The notes under the pieces were generated by a model that was not told the origin of the DNA, made no database searches, and saw only the letters and a program-made list of their open reading frames with translations. A program made the translations under genes and the position numbers. A stretch of DNA of 30,787 nucleotides from an uncultured Clostridia bacterium (GTDB lineage Bacteria > Bacillota > Clostridia > Oscillospirales > CAG-272), in assembly GCA_947652805.1 (NCBI GenBank), contig CANTEM010000003.1:1-30787 (forward strand), read 5' to 3'. Positions 1 to 8,460 of this stretch are shown here, one piece after another (within the stretch, counting starts at the first letter, position 1; every line of letters begins with the position of its first letter).

Positions 1-127
1 ATTTCAAAAATACAGTTTGAAATATGTCCTCGGTATCGGCATGATTTTTCAAATATATCGTACAAATCCGCCGAACGGTATCGGAATACTGTTCGATTGC
101 TTTGTTTACCTCTTGCTCGCTCCGCAT
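1..127 (-). CDS. ECF-type RNA polymerase sigma factor, N-terminal part (cut by window edge)
   Basis: Reading the minus strand from the ATG at 127 gives 42 codons that run off the window. They contain YSDTVRRICTIYLKN followed by HADTEDIFQTVFLK, the pattern of sigma-70 region 2, where the usual form is D-x-E-D-[IL]-x-Q-x-x-F. That fits a group 4 (ECF) sigma factor, which directs RNA polymerase core to a small regulon. The start is supported by AAAGGAAA about 8 bases upstream. The gene begins only 14 bases after the stop of the secreted Ca-loop protein gene, so the two are probably one transcript. An anti-sigma factor may lie further along outside the window. The family call is good; the regulon is unknown. 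Confidence 0.8.
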   Translation of the reverse strand, partial: MRSEQEVNKAIEQYSDTVRRICTIYLKNHADTEDIFQTVFLK

Positions 128-141
128 AATGAATTTCCTTT

Positions 142-480
142 TTATTTACTGCATCTGCCGTGGTGGGAGCCGTTTCTGTGACCATTTCCTCTGTTTTGCC
201 CAGAAGCATAATGATCGCAAACGCCGTCGCCATCCGCGTCAACAAAGTTTTTGCCGCCCTCTGCTGGGCAATTTCCGTTGCGTGCACCGCGGTTGTCGCA
301 AATCCCGTCTCCGTCTGTGTCAATGTAGCTGCAAATACCTTCCCGGATATTGTCGCAGACGCCGTCGCCGTCTGCATCTATGAAATTGCGTCTGACTCCG
401 GAGCCTGCCGCAAAGGCGCCTGTTGTTCCGACTGCCAATGCAAGTGCTGTACCTAAAACTCCCAATACTACTTTTTTCAT
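142..480 (-). CDS. small secreted protein with three DxDGDGxCD calcium-loop repeats
   Basis: This encodes 112 residues. An N-terminal signal peptide is clear (MKK, a hydrophobic run to about residue 24, then AFA-AG). The mature part carries three copies of a D-[AT]-D-G-D-G-[VI]-C-D loop at about residues 35-43, 54-62 and 81-89. These resemble the Ca-binding loops of thrombospondin type 3, dockerin and EF-hand repeats. Each loop contains a Cys, and further Cys residues at 50, 71 and 110 could allow disulfides. The tail is rich in Gly, Asn, His and Arg. An RBS (AGGAGA) sits 8 bases before the ATG. The gene lies directly upstream of an ECF sigma factor gene, so it may be a target or a sensor of that sigma circuit, which is inference. 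No enzymatic domain is visible. Confidence 0.75.
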   Translation of the reverse strand: MKKVVLGVLGTALALAVGTTGAFAAGSGVRRNFIDADGDGVCDNIREGICSYIDTDGDGICDNRGARNGNCPAEGGKNFVDADGDGVCDHYASGQNRGNGHRNGSHHGRCSK

Positions 481-526
481 AATATATTCTCCTATTCATT
501 GTATTCGCCTTTTTAAGGCTTCACCT

Positions 527-534
527 CTAATACG
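527..534 (-). promoter_or_regulatory. candidate ECF-type -10 element (CGTATTAG)
   Basis: On the minus strand the sequence TCATTCGTATTAGAGGTGAA lies about 50 bases upstream of the secreted-protein start. CGTA-type -10 boxes are typical of ECF sigma promoters and the adjacent downstream gene is itself an ECF sigma factor, so autoregulation is plausible. The -35 element is not clear, so this is tentative. Confidence 0.3.
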
Positions 535-581
535 AATGACTGGGAGAAATCCATTCAAGTTTTAAATAATTTTTTTCTTTC

Positions 582-610
582 ATTGTAGCATAAATCTGAA
601 AGAATGAAAA
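582..610 (-). promoter_or_regulatory. possible sigma-A promoter for the secreted-protein/sigma-factor pair
   Basis: On the minus strand TTTTCA (605-610), a 17-base spacer and TACAAT (582-587) precede the gene starting at 480, giving a leader of roughly 95 bases. The -10 box is good and the -35 box matches 4 of 6 positions. Confidence 0.45.
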
Positions 611-654
611 CAGTATTTTCAGCAGGGGAATCCGTAAATCTACCGGATTTGCTC

Positions 655-683
655 TTGCCACAATTTTACAACTGATGTATAAT
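655..683 (+). promoter_or_regulatory. sigma-A promoter of tldD-tldE
   Basis: TTGCCA (655-660), a 17-base spacer and a perfect TATAAT (678-683). Transcription should start near 690. The ATG at 682 overlaps the -10 box and cannot be the translation start, which decides the tldD start at 742. Confidence 0.8.
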
Positions 684-741
684 GGTAGCAGCTTCAGACA
701 AATACTACTGTACCGATCAATCAGGAAAGGCTGGAAATCAA

Positions 742-2127
742 ATGCTGGACGATATCATAACAAAACGAAAAAAGGATTTTGCCCCGGGCGTGCAGACGGA
801 ACTGCGGGCGCAGATCAATAAAACCAGAGGCGTAAGTCTGCTTTCCGGAAGTCTGACGACCAATGTGCGCAGCGAGGTTTCGGGCGTGTCCGCCCGGGTT
901 TACAAAAACGGGGTGTACGGGTTTTCCTCCACGGCGGAGTATGACGACGACGCGGTGGCGGCAGTGCTTGCGGCTGCAACGGAAAACGCTGTGTTTATGG
1001 ATAAGCGGGTCGCCAAAGGCGCACCGTCTCTGCCCCCTGTGGGCACAGGACAGATCATGCGGGAGATTACAAACAGTGATCCCGCACAGAAAACCTATAT
1101 TGATTTTGCAAAAGCAATAGACGCATATATTGAACAGAACTGCCCCGGACTTTCCGGCAGAGGGGTGAGCGTGCGTGCGGATTCTATGGAAAAGCTGATT
1201 TGCGTGTCGGAGGGTCACGATGGACATATCATCATGCCCCGCAGCTATGTGTACCTGCGTCTCACCGCAGATTCCCCTTCGGGAAATCCGGTGGAGCTGT
1301 TTGTGCCGGTAGGCGGATTGGGTACCTTTGATACGGTATTTTCCGATCCCGCACTCCTGTTCCCGAAAGTGGATGAACTGTATGAAAAGCTCATGCAGAA
1401 GCGGGAGGGGGTATACCCGGACGCAGGAGAAAAGACCTGCATCATCAGCGGGGAGCTTACCGGAATGCTGGCTCATGAGGCAGTGGGACATACGGTGGAA
1501 GCCGATTTGGTGCTGGGCGGCAGCGTAGCGGCGCACAATCTTGGAAAAACAGTGGCAAGCCCGCTGGTGACGATGATAGATTACGCCCATACTTGTCTGG
1601 GCGAGCCGACGCCCTTGCCGATTTATATAGATGACGAGGGCACTCCCGCAAAGGATGCGGTGCTGATTCAGGACGGGGTTCTCACCGGCTATATGAACAG
1701 CCGCCAAACGGCAGAACAGTTTGGCATGGAGCCCACCGGCAATGCCCGGGCATATCTTTTCTCAGATGAGCCGCTGATCCGTATGCGCAATACGGCGATT
1801 GTTCCTGGTACATCAAAATTGGAAGATATGATCGCTTCCGTAGAGGACGGATATTATTTTATCGACACCAATAACGGGCAGGCGGACACCACCGGTGAAT
1901 TTATGTTCGGCGTCTGCATGGGCTATGAAATCAAAAATGGAAAGCTTGGCAGAGCACTTTTGGATACAACTATATCCGGTGTTGCATTTGATATGCTGAA
2001 AACGGTAGATATGGTAGGGGATACCATTAGTTGGTCCTCCTCCGGATTCTGTGGAAAGAAGCAGCCCATGCCTGTAGGCTTGGGCGGCCCTGCAATCCGT
2101 TGTAAAATTACCGTAGGCGGCAGATAA
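742..2127 (+). CDS. tldD: TldD-type metalloprotease subunit
   Basis: TldD is the catalytic subunit of the TldD/TldE cytoplasmic metalloprotease. In E. coli this complex removes the microcin B17 leader peptide and degrades CcdA; its substrates in Clostridia are mostly unknown. The product is 461 residues, the usual size. The zinc motif HEAVGH (HExxxH) is at residues 245-250, and a Cys in FMFGVCMGYEI (about residue 392) is the likely further metal ligand. I start at the ATG at 742, preceded by AGGAAAGG. A longer in-frame ORF begins at 682, but that codon lies inside the promoter -10 box. The tldE partner follows 14 bases downstream, so the two are an operon that makes a heterodimer. The identification is secure; the substrate is not. 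Confidence 0.93.
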   Translation: MLDDIITKRKKDFAPGVQTELRAQINKTRGVSLLSGSLTTNVRSEVSGVSARVYKNGVYGFSSTAEYDDDAVAAVLAAATENAVFMDKRVAKGAPSLPPVGTGQIMREITNSDPAQKTYIDFAKAIDAYIEQNCPGLSGRGVSVRADSMEKLICVSEGHDGHIIMPRSYVYLRLTADSPSGNPVELFVPVGGLGTFDTVFSDPALLFPKVDELYEKLMQKREGVYPDAGEKTCIISGELTGMLAHEAVGHTVEADLVLGGSVAAHNLGKTVASPLVTMIDYAHTCLGEPTPLPIYIDDEGTPAKDAVLIQDGVLTGYMNSRQTAEQFGMEPTGNARAYLFSDEPLIRMRNTAIVPGTSKLEDMIASVEDGYYFIDTNNGQADTTGEFMFGVCMGYEIKNGKLGRALLDTTISGVAFDMLKTVDMVGDTISWSSSGFCGKKQPMPVGLGGPAIRCKITVGGR

Positions 2128-2141
2128 GAAAGGAGCTATAC

Positions 2142-3440
2142 ATGATGAACTTTGAAAAGCTTACCGGCGAAGTAATAGAGAAACTCCGTGCTGCCGGCGC
2201 AGATCAGGCGTGCTGTACTGCCTCTACAAGCGCAACCCGGGAATTTAACGTAGACGGCGGCAAATTCAGTCTGATGCGGACATTGTTTGATAATTCCCTG
2301 TCCATTACCGGTATTTCCGGCGGGAAAAAAGGTTCCGTAGGAATCAACCGTTTTGATGATGCGGCAGTAGAGCAGGCGGTGGCGGATTGTATGGCTTCTG
2401 CAAACTCCGCTGCACCGGACGATGCATGGCAGTTTGCACCGGACGGGCAGGCGCACACGTTTACCCAGGGCGTGCTGGAGGCGGACGTAGATCGGTTGTT
2501 TGATCGGACAGCAGAACTGATGCAGCAGATCGGCGAGAAATTTCCCAAAATTATGGTAGAACAGCTCATTGTGTCTCATGTCCGCAGCCACAGTGTATAC
2601 CGGAACACAAACGGCGCCCTTTATACGAAAGACGCCGGATATTATAATGTAGAGCTGATGTTTTCCGGCCATGAGGGCGAGGCAGCCTCTTCCTTCTTCG
2701 GTACCGGCGGTATTACAGATAATCTGGACTGCCCTTTTATGAAACTTGGTTCCATTGAAAAGGATCTGGCGGATGTGGAAAAGCAGATCCATACAAAGAG
2801 TGTGAAGGATAAATTTACCGGAGTCATGCTGCTGACGCCGGGATGCCTTGGATCGTTTCTGGGGGATATTGCAGACAACTTTGCATCTGACGGTCCCGTG
2901 CTGGAGGGCACCAGCATCTGGAAGGATAAGCTGGGACAGCAGGTGGCGGATGAACGGATCACCGTATCCTTTGCGCCCCACGCAAAGGAAATGGTATGCG
3001 GACAGTCCTTTACGTCGGAGGGCTTTCTGGCAGAGGATTTTGATTTTATCCGGGAGGGAAAACTGGAAAGCTTTCTTACCAGTCTGTACGTTTCCAATAA
3101 AACAGGTGTGCCCCGGGCGAAAAACTCCGGCAGCAGCATGATTGTGCAGCCGGGTGAGCAGTCGGTGGAAGAGATTATTGCATCTATTGACAGGGGAATT
3201 ATTGTAGGACGTTTTTCCGGCGGACAGCCCAGCACAAACGGAGATTTTTCCGGTGTTGCTAAAAACAGCTTTCTCATTGAGAACGGCAAGATTACCGATG
3301 CGGTGAGCGAGACAATGATTTCCGGCAATCTTGCGGATATGCTGCAAAATGTTGCAGCCATTTCTAAGGAAACTGTAGTCGACGGATATTCTGTGCTGCC
3401 GTATGCAGCATTTGGAGGAATCACCGTTTCCGGAAAGTAA
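2142..3440 (+). CDS. tldE: TldE/PmbA, non-catalytic partner of TldD
   Basis: This encodes 432 residues of the TldE/PmbA family. It pairs with TldD to form the peptide-degrading heterodimer in which TldE lacks the zinc site. Consistent with this, the region aligned to the TldD HExxxH reads TPGCLGSFLGD and has no metal motif. The family C-terminal features MISGNLADML and GGITVSG are present. AAAGGAG lies a few bases before ATG 2142; a second ATG follows at 2145, so the exact start could shift by one codon. Transcription probably ends in the strong hairpin of the repeat just downstream, before the convergent kinase gene. Confidence 0.92.
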   Translation: MMNFEKLTGEVIEKLRAAGADQACCTASTSATREFNVDGGKFSLMRTLFDNSLSITGISGGKKGSVGINRFDDAAVEQAVADCMASANSAAPDDAWQFAPDGQAHTFTQGVLEADVDRLFDRTAELMQQIGEKFPKIMVEQLIVSHVRSHSVYRNTNGALYTKDAGYYNVELMFSGHEGEAASSFFGTGGITDNLDCPFMKLGSIEKDLADVEKQIHTKSVKDKFTGVMLLTPGCLGSFLGDIADNFASDGPVLEGTSIWKDKLGQQVADERITVSFAPHAKEMVCGQSFTSEGFLAEDFDFIREGKLESFLTSLYVSNKTGVPRAKNSGSSMIVQPGEQSVEEIIASIDRGIIVGRFSGGQPSTNGDFSGVAKNSFLIENGKITDAVSETMISGNLADMLQNVAAISKETVVDGYSVLPYAAFGGITVSGK

Positions 3441-3454
3441 GGATTAAAAAATGT

Positions 3455-3643
3455 ACAAACAAAAAGCCCCCCTTGTGCTGGAGCCGCGTAGCGGATCCTA
3501 GGGAGCTGTCGCGAAGCGACTGAGGGATTGTCCTGCTGTCATTTTGAATATTCTTCAAATCGGCAGTTTATACAAACAATCCCCCCCCGTCACGGCAAAG
3601 CCGTGACACCCCCCTTTGCACAAGGGGGGCTTTTTTCGTTTGT
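3455..3643 (+). repeat. dispersed structured intergenic repeat, copy A
   Basis: This 189-bp element fills the gap between the convergent tldE and ROK kinase genes. Its ends are inverted: ACAAAC plus A-run plus GCCCCCCTTGTGC on the left, and GCACAAGGGGGGC plus T-run plus GTTTGT on the right. The core (3524-3583) opens with GGGATTGT and closes with ACAATCCC, with ATTTTGAAT and CAAATCGGCAG inside. Hairpin tips flank the core: CCGC-GTA-GCGG and GTCGC-GAA-GCGAC on the left, GTCACGGC-AAA-GCCGTGAC on the right. No open frame of biological appearance is present. Same orientation as copies C, D and F. Confidence 0.9.
3609..3636 (+). terminator. intrinsic terminator formed by the right arm of repeat A
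   Basis: Stem CCCCCCTT/AAGGGGGG, loop TGCAC, then C and six T. It follows tldE by about 170 bases and should end its transcript. The left arm of the same repeat carries an A-run followed by a C-run, which faces the other way and could serve the convergent kinase gene. Confidence 0.75.
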
Positions 3644-3649
3644 TTTGTG

Positions 3650-4615
3650 TTACTGTCCCAGGCTTGCCGCGCCGATGATGCCTGCATCATTCTTCAGCGT
3701 TGCAATTTTCAGGGTACACTGGGGGGTGTCGCCCCGGGTGTAGGTTTCAGCAAATACTTTGTCGTGGAGCAGCTCGATCAGAGAATCTCCCTCGTTGGAG
3801 ATCCCGCCGCCGATGGACAGTACGTTCGGCTGGAAAATATTGATGATATTGACCAGCCCGGTTGCAAGATAGGATATGTATTCCTCAACGATCTCTGCAC
3901 CCAGTTCATCCCCGGACTGCATGGCGCGGAACGCGGTTCTGCCGGAAATCCGATCCAGATCCCCGCCGATCATTTCTTCCATAACTGTTTTCCGTCCCGC
4001 TTTTCTGGCTTCTTCCATTCTCTCTCTTGTGGTGCGGATCAGTCCGGTGGCAGAGGAATAGGTTTCCCAGCAGCCCCGCCGTCCGCAGGTGCACTGTCTG
4101 CCGTCCTTCACGATGACGATATGCCCAAGCTCTGCGCCCGCATGGTTAAAGCCGGAATATACCTGACCGTCCAGAATAATGCCGCCGCCAACGCCGGTAC
4201 CCAACGTGATCATTACGGAATATTTGGAGCCCTTTGCAGCCCCTGCAACAGCTTCCGCTTTTGCAGCTGCGTTTGCGTCGTTTGCAATATGTACCCGTCC
4301 CTTGTATCCCAGAAAACCGGAAAGCTTTTCCTCCATGGGATAATTGCTGAAGGGAAGATTGTTCGCATAGATGATTTCGCCTGTGTCACTGTTGGCGGTT
4401 CCCGGCGTTGCAATACCGATGCTTTGTATATCCTCCAGCGTCAGTTCCATTTCTTCTGTGAGCTTTTTGCACAGTGCCGCAATGTCCGCTGTGATTTCAT
4501 CTGCGCTGCGGGTTGCGTTGGTGGGGGTGGACGCTTTTTTTACAATGTTGTAGTTTTCATCTACAATCCCTGCGGCGATATTGGTGCCGCCCAGGTCGAT
4601 GCCGATTGTATACAT
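3650..4615 (-). CDS. ROK-family sugar kinase (glucokinase type)
   Basis: ROK kinases phosphorylate glucose or related hexoses with ATP in the cytoplasm. The 321-residue product begins MYTIGIDLGGTNIAAG (phosphate-binding loop). It has the catalytic Asp in ANDANAA (about D113), GTGVGGG at 139-145, and the ROK zinc motif CTCGRRGCWE (Cys 175, 177, 182). A C-terminal FQPNVLSIGGGIS segment is typical. I use the ATG at 4615, with AAGGAAAGGAA about 10 bases upstream. A longer start at 4654 abuts the promoter -10 box and would not be transcribed. Glucokinase is the best guess; N-acyl-hexosamine or fructose kinase cannot be excluded. It is monocistronic, with no sugar transporter alongside. Confidence 0.88.
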   Translation of the reverse strand: MYTIGIDLGGTNIAAGIVDENYNIVKKASTPTNATRSADEITADIAALCKKLTEEMELTLEDIQSIGIATPGTANSDTGEIIYANNLPFSNYPMEEKLSGFLGYKGRVHIANDANAAAKAEAVAGAAKGSKYSVMITLGTGVGGGIILDGQVYSGFNHAGAELGHIVIVKDGRQCTCGRRGCWETYSSATGLIRTTRERMEEARKAGRKTVMEEMIGGDLDRISGRTAFRAMQSGDELGAEIVEEYISYLATGLVNIINIFQPNVLSIGGGISNEGDSLIELLHDKVFAETYTRGDTPQCTLKIATLKNDAGIIGAASLGQ

Positions 4616-4654
4616 ATAAATTATGTTCCTTTCCTTGGATAAGCAGATATTCAT

Positions 4655-4683
4655 ATTATAAAGTTGTGCTTTTCTTTTGTCAA
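4655..4683 (-). promoter_or_regulatory. sigma-A promoter of the ROK kinase gene
   Basis: On the minus strand a perfect TTGACA (4678-4683), a 17-base spacer and a perfect TATAAT (4655-4660). This consensus promoter fixes the kinase start at 4615 rather than 4654 and suggests strong, largely constitutive expression. Confidence 0.88.
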
Positions 4684-4753
4684 GAACACGGCGCTATTTT
4701 GGCACTCGATTGTGGATTTAACAAAAAGTTCACATTATATATCCATATTCTTA

Positions 4754-4782
4754 TTGACTTTCCAGGGATATCATGGTAAATT
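4754..4782 (+). promoter_or_regulatory. sigma-A promoter of the hrcA heat-shock operon
   Basis: TTGACT (4754-4759), a 17-base spacer and TAAATT (4777-4782). The predicted transcript start, near 4789, lies directly in front of the CIRCE operator. Confidence 0.65.
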
Positions 4783-4793
4783 TAAAGCAAGAT

Positions 4794-4820
4794 TTAGCAC
4801 TCGCCTATTGGAAGTGCTAA
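4794..4820 (+). promoter_or_regulatory. CIRCE operator (HrcA binding site)
   Basis: TTAGCACTC, nine bases, AAGTGCTAA. This is the CIRCE inverted repeat, with one deviation from the consensus right arm GAGTGCTAA. It lies between the promoter and the hrcA start, so HrcA should repress its own operon, with relief on heat shock when GroE and HrcA activity fall. Confidence 0.93.
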
Positions 4821-4838
4821 AAGAAAGGAGAATCTGGC

Positions 4839-5930
4839 GTGAAACCGGAAGATGCGTTTCTCAGTGAACGGAAAAAACTGATCCTGAAAGCAATCGTAGA
4901 CGCACATATTGAAAACGGCGAACCGGTGGGCAGCAAGTATCTCACCCAAGGCGGCAGATTTTCTTATTCCTCCGCCACCATCCGCAACGAAATGGCGGAG
5001 CTGGAAACCATGGGATATCTGGAACAGCCCCACACCTCCGCAGGACGGGTTCCCAGCGAGCTGGGATACCGGTTCTATGTAGATTCTCTTGTAGAACGGT
5101 ACCGGATGACTGCGGACGAAATTGAGAGTCTCCAGGCAACGCTCCGTGCGAAGCAGGCGCAGCTGGACGGAATCCTGGACGCAGCGATGCGGCTTGCAGC
5201 AAGCATGACCAATTATACTGCTCTTGCCGTCCGTCCCAGAATGTCCTCCATGACGGTGCAGAAATATGAGCTTGTCTCCATCGACGGGCGGAGTATGGTG
5301 CTGGTTATGGTGACGGCAGGCGGGGCAGTGCGCACCCAGAATATTGTCAGTCAGCAGGCTGTGCCGGAGGATGCGGTAAAACGGCTTGCAAATCTCATGA
5401 ATATCCGGCTCACCGGAATTACAGGCGATCAGATGACCCTCCCCCTTCTCATGGAAATTGAATCGGCAATGGGGGAATATGCTTTCCTTGTAGCGCCTGT
5501 AGTAAAATGCGTGTGCCAGACCATCAGCGCTGCATCCGGCGGCGAGGTCAGGGTGGAAGGCGTCAACCGGCTGCTGTCCTATCCGGAATTTTATGATATC
5601 GGCAAGCTGCGGGAGATGCTGGAGGTGCTGGAACGCAAGGAGGATCTGCTCCAATTGGTGTCCGGCGAGGGCGCGCCTATGATGCTTTCCGGGCAGCAGG
5701 AGAGCGGCGTGCAGGTATATATCGGCAGTGAAAATCCGGTTGTCACCATGGATAATTCCACACTGGTTTTCAAACCTGTGCTCAAGGACGGAAAAACAGT
5801 CGGCGCGCTGGGAGTCATCGGACCCAAGCGAATGAACTACCGACGGGTCATTTCCATGATCGACGGAATTACAGACGGAATCCGTGAGGTGATCGATAGC
5901 GATTCAACCCCGGGCTCCGATGAAACATAG
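4839..5930 (+). CDS. hrcA: heat-inducible transcription repressor HrcA
   Basis: HrcA binds CIRCE and represses the class I heat-shock genes; GroEL assists its folding. The 363-residue product has an N-terminal winged-helix region. It includes FSYSSATIRNEMAELE, then a MGYLEQPHTSAGRVPS stretch that is highly typical of HrcA. The dimerisation/IDD-type middle and a C-terminal MIDGITDGIRE helix follow. Translation starts with GTG at 4839, with AAAGGAG 8 bases upstream. It is the first gene of hrcA-grpE-dnaK-dnaJ-prmA, and its operator lies in its own leader, so autoregulation is expected. A groESL operon, the usual second target, is not in the window. Confidence 0.96.
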   Translation: MKPEDAFLSERKKLILKAIVDAHIENGEPVGSKYLTQGGRFSYSSATIRNEMAELETMGYLEQPHTSAGRVPSELGYRFYVDSLVERYRMTADEIESLQATLRAKQAQLDGILDAAMRLAASMTNYTALAVRPRMSSMTVQKYELVSIDGRSMVLVMVTAGGAVRTQNIVSQQAVPEDAVKRLANLMNIRLTGITGDQMTLPLLMEIESAMGEYAFLVAPVVKCVCQTISAASGGEVRVEGVNRLLSYPEFYDIGKLREMLEVLERKEDLLQLVSGEGAPMMLSGQQESGVQVYIGSENPVVTMDNSTLVFKPVLKDGKTVGALGVIGPKRMNYRRVISMIDGITDGIREVIDSDSTPGSDET

Positions 5931-5947
5931 AAAGCAGAGGGTATAGA

Positions 5948-6535
5948 ATGGAACAGAAAACAGAAGCCACAGAAGAGATCGTACAGGAGCAGCCCGCACC
6001 GGAAGCTGCTGCGGCAGAAGAAAAAGCGCCGGATAAAAAAGAAAAAAAGGCTGGAGATAAAGAGGCAAAGAAGCTGCGGACACAGGTGGAAAAGCTGGAA
6101 AAGCAGCTGGAAGAAGAAAAAGCAGCCACTGCGGCAGCAGAGGATAAATATTTGCGTCTCGCTGCGGAGTATGATAACTTCCGCAAACGAAGCCAGAAGG
6201 AGCGGGAGGGCATCTACAGTGACGCGGCTGCGGACAGTATCAGGGAACTGCTTCCCGTGATTGATAATTTGCAGCGGGCAACAGAGTTTACCGCACCGGA
6301 TAAGGTAGCGGAAGGGCTTTCCATGATTTTGGGATCCCTGCCGGCTGTATTTGAAAAAATGCACATCACCGCTTTCGGCAAAGCGGGAGATACGTTTGAT
6401 CCCAATATTCACAATGCGGTTATGCATGTGGAGGACGAGGAACACGGCGAAGGAGAAATCGTGGAAGTGTTCCAGCAGGGATACAGTATCGGTGAGCGGA
6501 TCGTCCGCTACGCTATGGTAAAGGTCGCCAATTAA
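5948..6535 (+). CDS. grpE: GrpE nucleotide-exchange factor
   Basis: GrpE releases ADP from DnaK and acts as a thermosensor in the chaperone cycle. The product has 195 residues. The first 70 or so are highly charged and Glu/Lys/Ala rich, followed by a long coiled coil. The globular part follows with YLRLAAEYDNFRKRSQKE, FDPNIHNAVMHVED and the C-terminal YSIGERIVRYAMVKVA, all characteristic of GrpE. It lies 17 bases after hrcA and 44 bases before dnaK, in the same operon. Confidence 0.96.
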   Translation: MEQKTEATEEIVQEQPAPEAAAAEEKAPDKKEKKAGDKEAKKLRTQVEKLEKQLEEEKAATAAAEDKYLRLAAEYDNFRKRSQKEREGIYSDAAADSIRELLPVIDNLQRATEFTAPDKVAEGLSMILGSLPAVFEKMHITAFGKAGDTFDPNIHNAVMHVEDEEHGEGEIVEVFQQGYSIGERIVRYAMVKVAN

Positions 6536-6579
6536 AAATTTATATATAAACAGAAACAGAATAAACGGAGGAAACAACA

Positions 6580-8436
6580 ATGGCAAAAATCATCGGAATA
6601 GATTTGGGAACAACAAACTCTTGCGTAGCAGTGTTTGAAGGCGGGGAACCTACCGTAATCCCCAATCCGGAAGGAGCGCGGACAACACCGTCCGTAGTGG
6701 CATTCTCCAAAACCGGAGAAAGAATGGTCGGTCAGGTTGCAAAGCGTCAGGGTATCACCAACCCGGACAGAACCGTTATGAGTATCAAGCGCGACATGGG
6801 TACCAGCAAAAAGGTTACCATTGACGACAAGAGCTACACCCCCCAGGAGGTTTCTGCAATGATTTTGCAGAAATTGAAAGCAGACGCGGAAGCATATCTG
6901 GGTCAGCCTGTTAACCAGGCGGTTATCACAGTGCCTGCATACTTCTCCGACGCGCAGCGTCAGGCAACCAAGGACGCAGGTAAGATCGCCGGACTGGAAG
7001 TGCTCCGGATCATCAACGAGCCTACCGCGGCGGCACTTGCATACGGTGCGGATCAGGACAAGGACCAGAAGGTTATGATTTATGACCTTGGCGGCGGTAC
7101 CTTTGACGTATCCGTGCTGGAAATCAGTGACGACGGCGTGTTTGAAGTATTGGCTACCGCCGGCAACAACAAGCTGGGCGGCGACGATTTCGACCAGCGG
7201 ATTATCGACTGGATCGCAGAAACCTTCAAGCAGGAAAACGGAATCGACCTGCGGGAAGACAAGATGGCGCTCCAGAGACTGAAGGAAGCGGCAGAAAAGG
7301 CAAAAATCGAGCTGTCCGGCGTGGCAAGCTCCAACATCAACCTGCCCTTCATCACAGCGGACGCAACCGGTCCCAAACACTTTGACGCAACCCTCACCCG
7401 CGCAAAGTTCAATGAGCTGACTGCGGATCTGGTGCAGAAAACCATTGATCCCACAAAGCAGGCACTGTCCGACGCAGGACTGACTGCTTCCCAGATCGAC
7501 AAGGTGCTGCTGGTAGGCGGTTCCACCCGTATTCCCGCTGTACAGGAAGCAATCAAGAATTATACAGGCAAGGAACCCTTCAAGGGCATCAACCCGGATG
7601 AATGCGTTGCAATCGGCGCGGCAATCCAAGGCGGCGTGCTCGGCGGCGACGTAAAGGATCTGCTCCTGCTGGACGTAACGCCTCTGTCTCTCGGTATCGA
7701 AACACTGGGCGGCGTGTTCAACCGGATCATCGACCGGAATACCACGATCCCTGTAAAGAAGAGCCAGGTATATTCCACCGCGGCGGACGGTCAGACTTCT
7801 GTTGAAATTCACGTGCTCCAGGGCGAACGTGAAATGGCTGCGGGCAATACCACACTGGGTCGCTTCTCTCTGGACGGCATCGCACCGGCTCCCAGAGGTG
7901 TACCCCAGATTGAGGTTACCTTTGATATTGATGCAAACGGCATCGTAAACGTGTCTGCAAAGGATAAGGGTACAGGTAAGGAGCAGCATATTACAATCAC
8001 TTCTTCTACCAACATGTCTCAGGAGGACATCGACAAGGCAGTGAAGGATGCGGAGAAATTCGCTGAGGAAGATAAGAAGCAGAAGGAAACCATTGAGATC
8101 AAAAACCGTGCGGAGTCTCTTGCATTCCAGTGTGAGAAAACCTTGGGCGAGATCGGCGATAAGATCGACGAGGCGGAAAAGGCAGAGGTACAGGGAGCAG
8201 TGGAGAAGCTGCGCGCTACGCTTGCCGGCGGCGATACAGAAGCAATTAAGGCAGATACGGAAGCGCTGGAAAAAGCGTTCTATAAGATCAGTGAAAAGCT
8301 GTATCAGCAGAGCGGCGCAGGCGCAGACGGAGGCGCTGCCGGAGCAGGCTTTACAGGGGATCCCGGCGCAGGCGCACAGGGCGGCGACGGTACCTTCTAC
8401 AGCGCAGACTACGAGGACAAGAGCGATAACCAGTAA
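6580..8436 (+). CDS. dnaK: chaperone DnaK (Hsp70)
   Basis: DnaK binds exposed hydrophobic segments of client proteins in an ATP-driven cycle with DnaJ and GrpE. The 618-residue product starts MAKIIGIDLGTTNSCVAV and includes VPAYFSDAQRQATKDAG, IYDLGGGTFDVSVLEI and VGGSTRIPAVQ, plus the linker DLLLLDVTPLSLG. It has a normal substrate-binding domain and ends in a Gly/Ala-rich tail. The N-terminal domain passes directly from SIKRDMG to the TIDDKSYTP region and seems to lack the insertion found in Gram-negative DnaK, supporting a Gram-positive host. GGAGG precedes the ATG. Confidence 0.98.
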   Translation: MAKIIGIDLGTTNSCVAVFEGGEPTVIPNPEGARTTPSVVAFSKTGERMVGQVAKRQGITNPDRTVMSIKRDMGTSKKVTIDDKSYTPQEVSAMILQKLKADAEAYLGQPVNQAVITVPAYFSDAQRQATKDAGKIAGLEVLRIINEPTAAALAYGADQDKDQKVMIYDLGGGTFDVSVLEISDDGVFEVLATAGNNKLGGDDFDQRIIDWIAETFKQENGIDLREDKMALQRLKEAAEKAKIELSGVASSNINLPFITADATGPKHFDATLTRAKFNELTADLVQKTIDPTKQALSDAGLTASQIDKVLLVGGSTRIPAVQEAIKNYTGKEPFKGINPDECVAIGAAIQGGVLGGDVKDLLLLDVTPLSLGIETLGGVFNRIIDRNTTIPVKKSQVYSTAADGQTSVEIHVLQGEREMAAGNTTLGRFSLDGIAPAPRGVPQIEVTFDIDANGIVNVSAKDKGTGKEQHITITSSTNMSQEDIDKAVKDAEKFAEEDKKQKETIEIKNRAESLAFQCEKTLGEIGDKIDEAEKAEVQGAVEKLRATLAGGDTEAIKADTEALEKAFYKISEKLYQQSGAGADGGAAGAGFTGDPGAGAQGGDGTFYSADYEDKSDNQ

Positions 8437-8460
8437 AATTGCATAGGCTGACGGGCAGGC

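Noticed and set aside
721..1707. Long minus-strand open frame inside tldD, and similar long antisense frames over tldE, dnaK, dnaJ, prmA, recA and the WG gene
   Set aside because: These are antisense shadows of strongly supported genes. Their compositions are unlike any known family and they have no ribosome site or promoter.
3528..3743. Short open frames within the intergenic repeats (also at 10674-11063, 17787-18284, 24345-24581, 30423-30680)
   Set aside because: They read the hairpin repeat in arbitrary frames and differ in frame between copies, so coding is not conserved.
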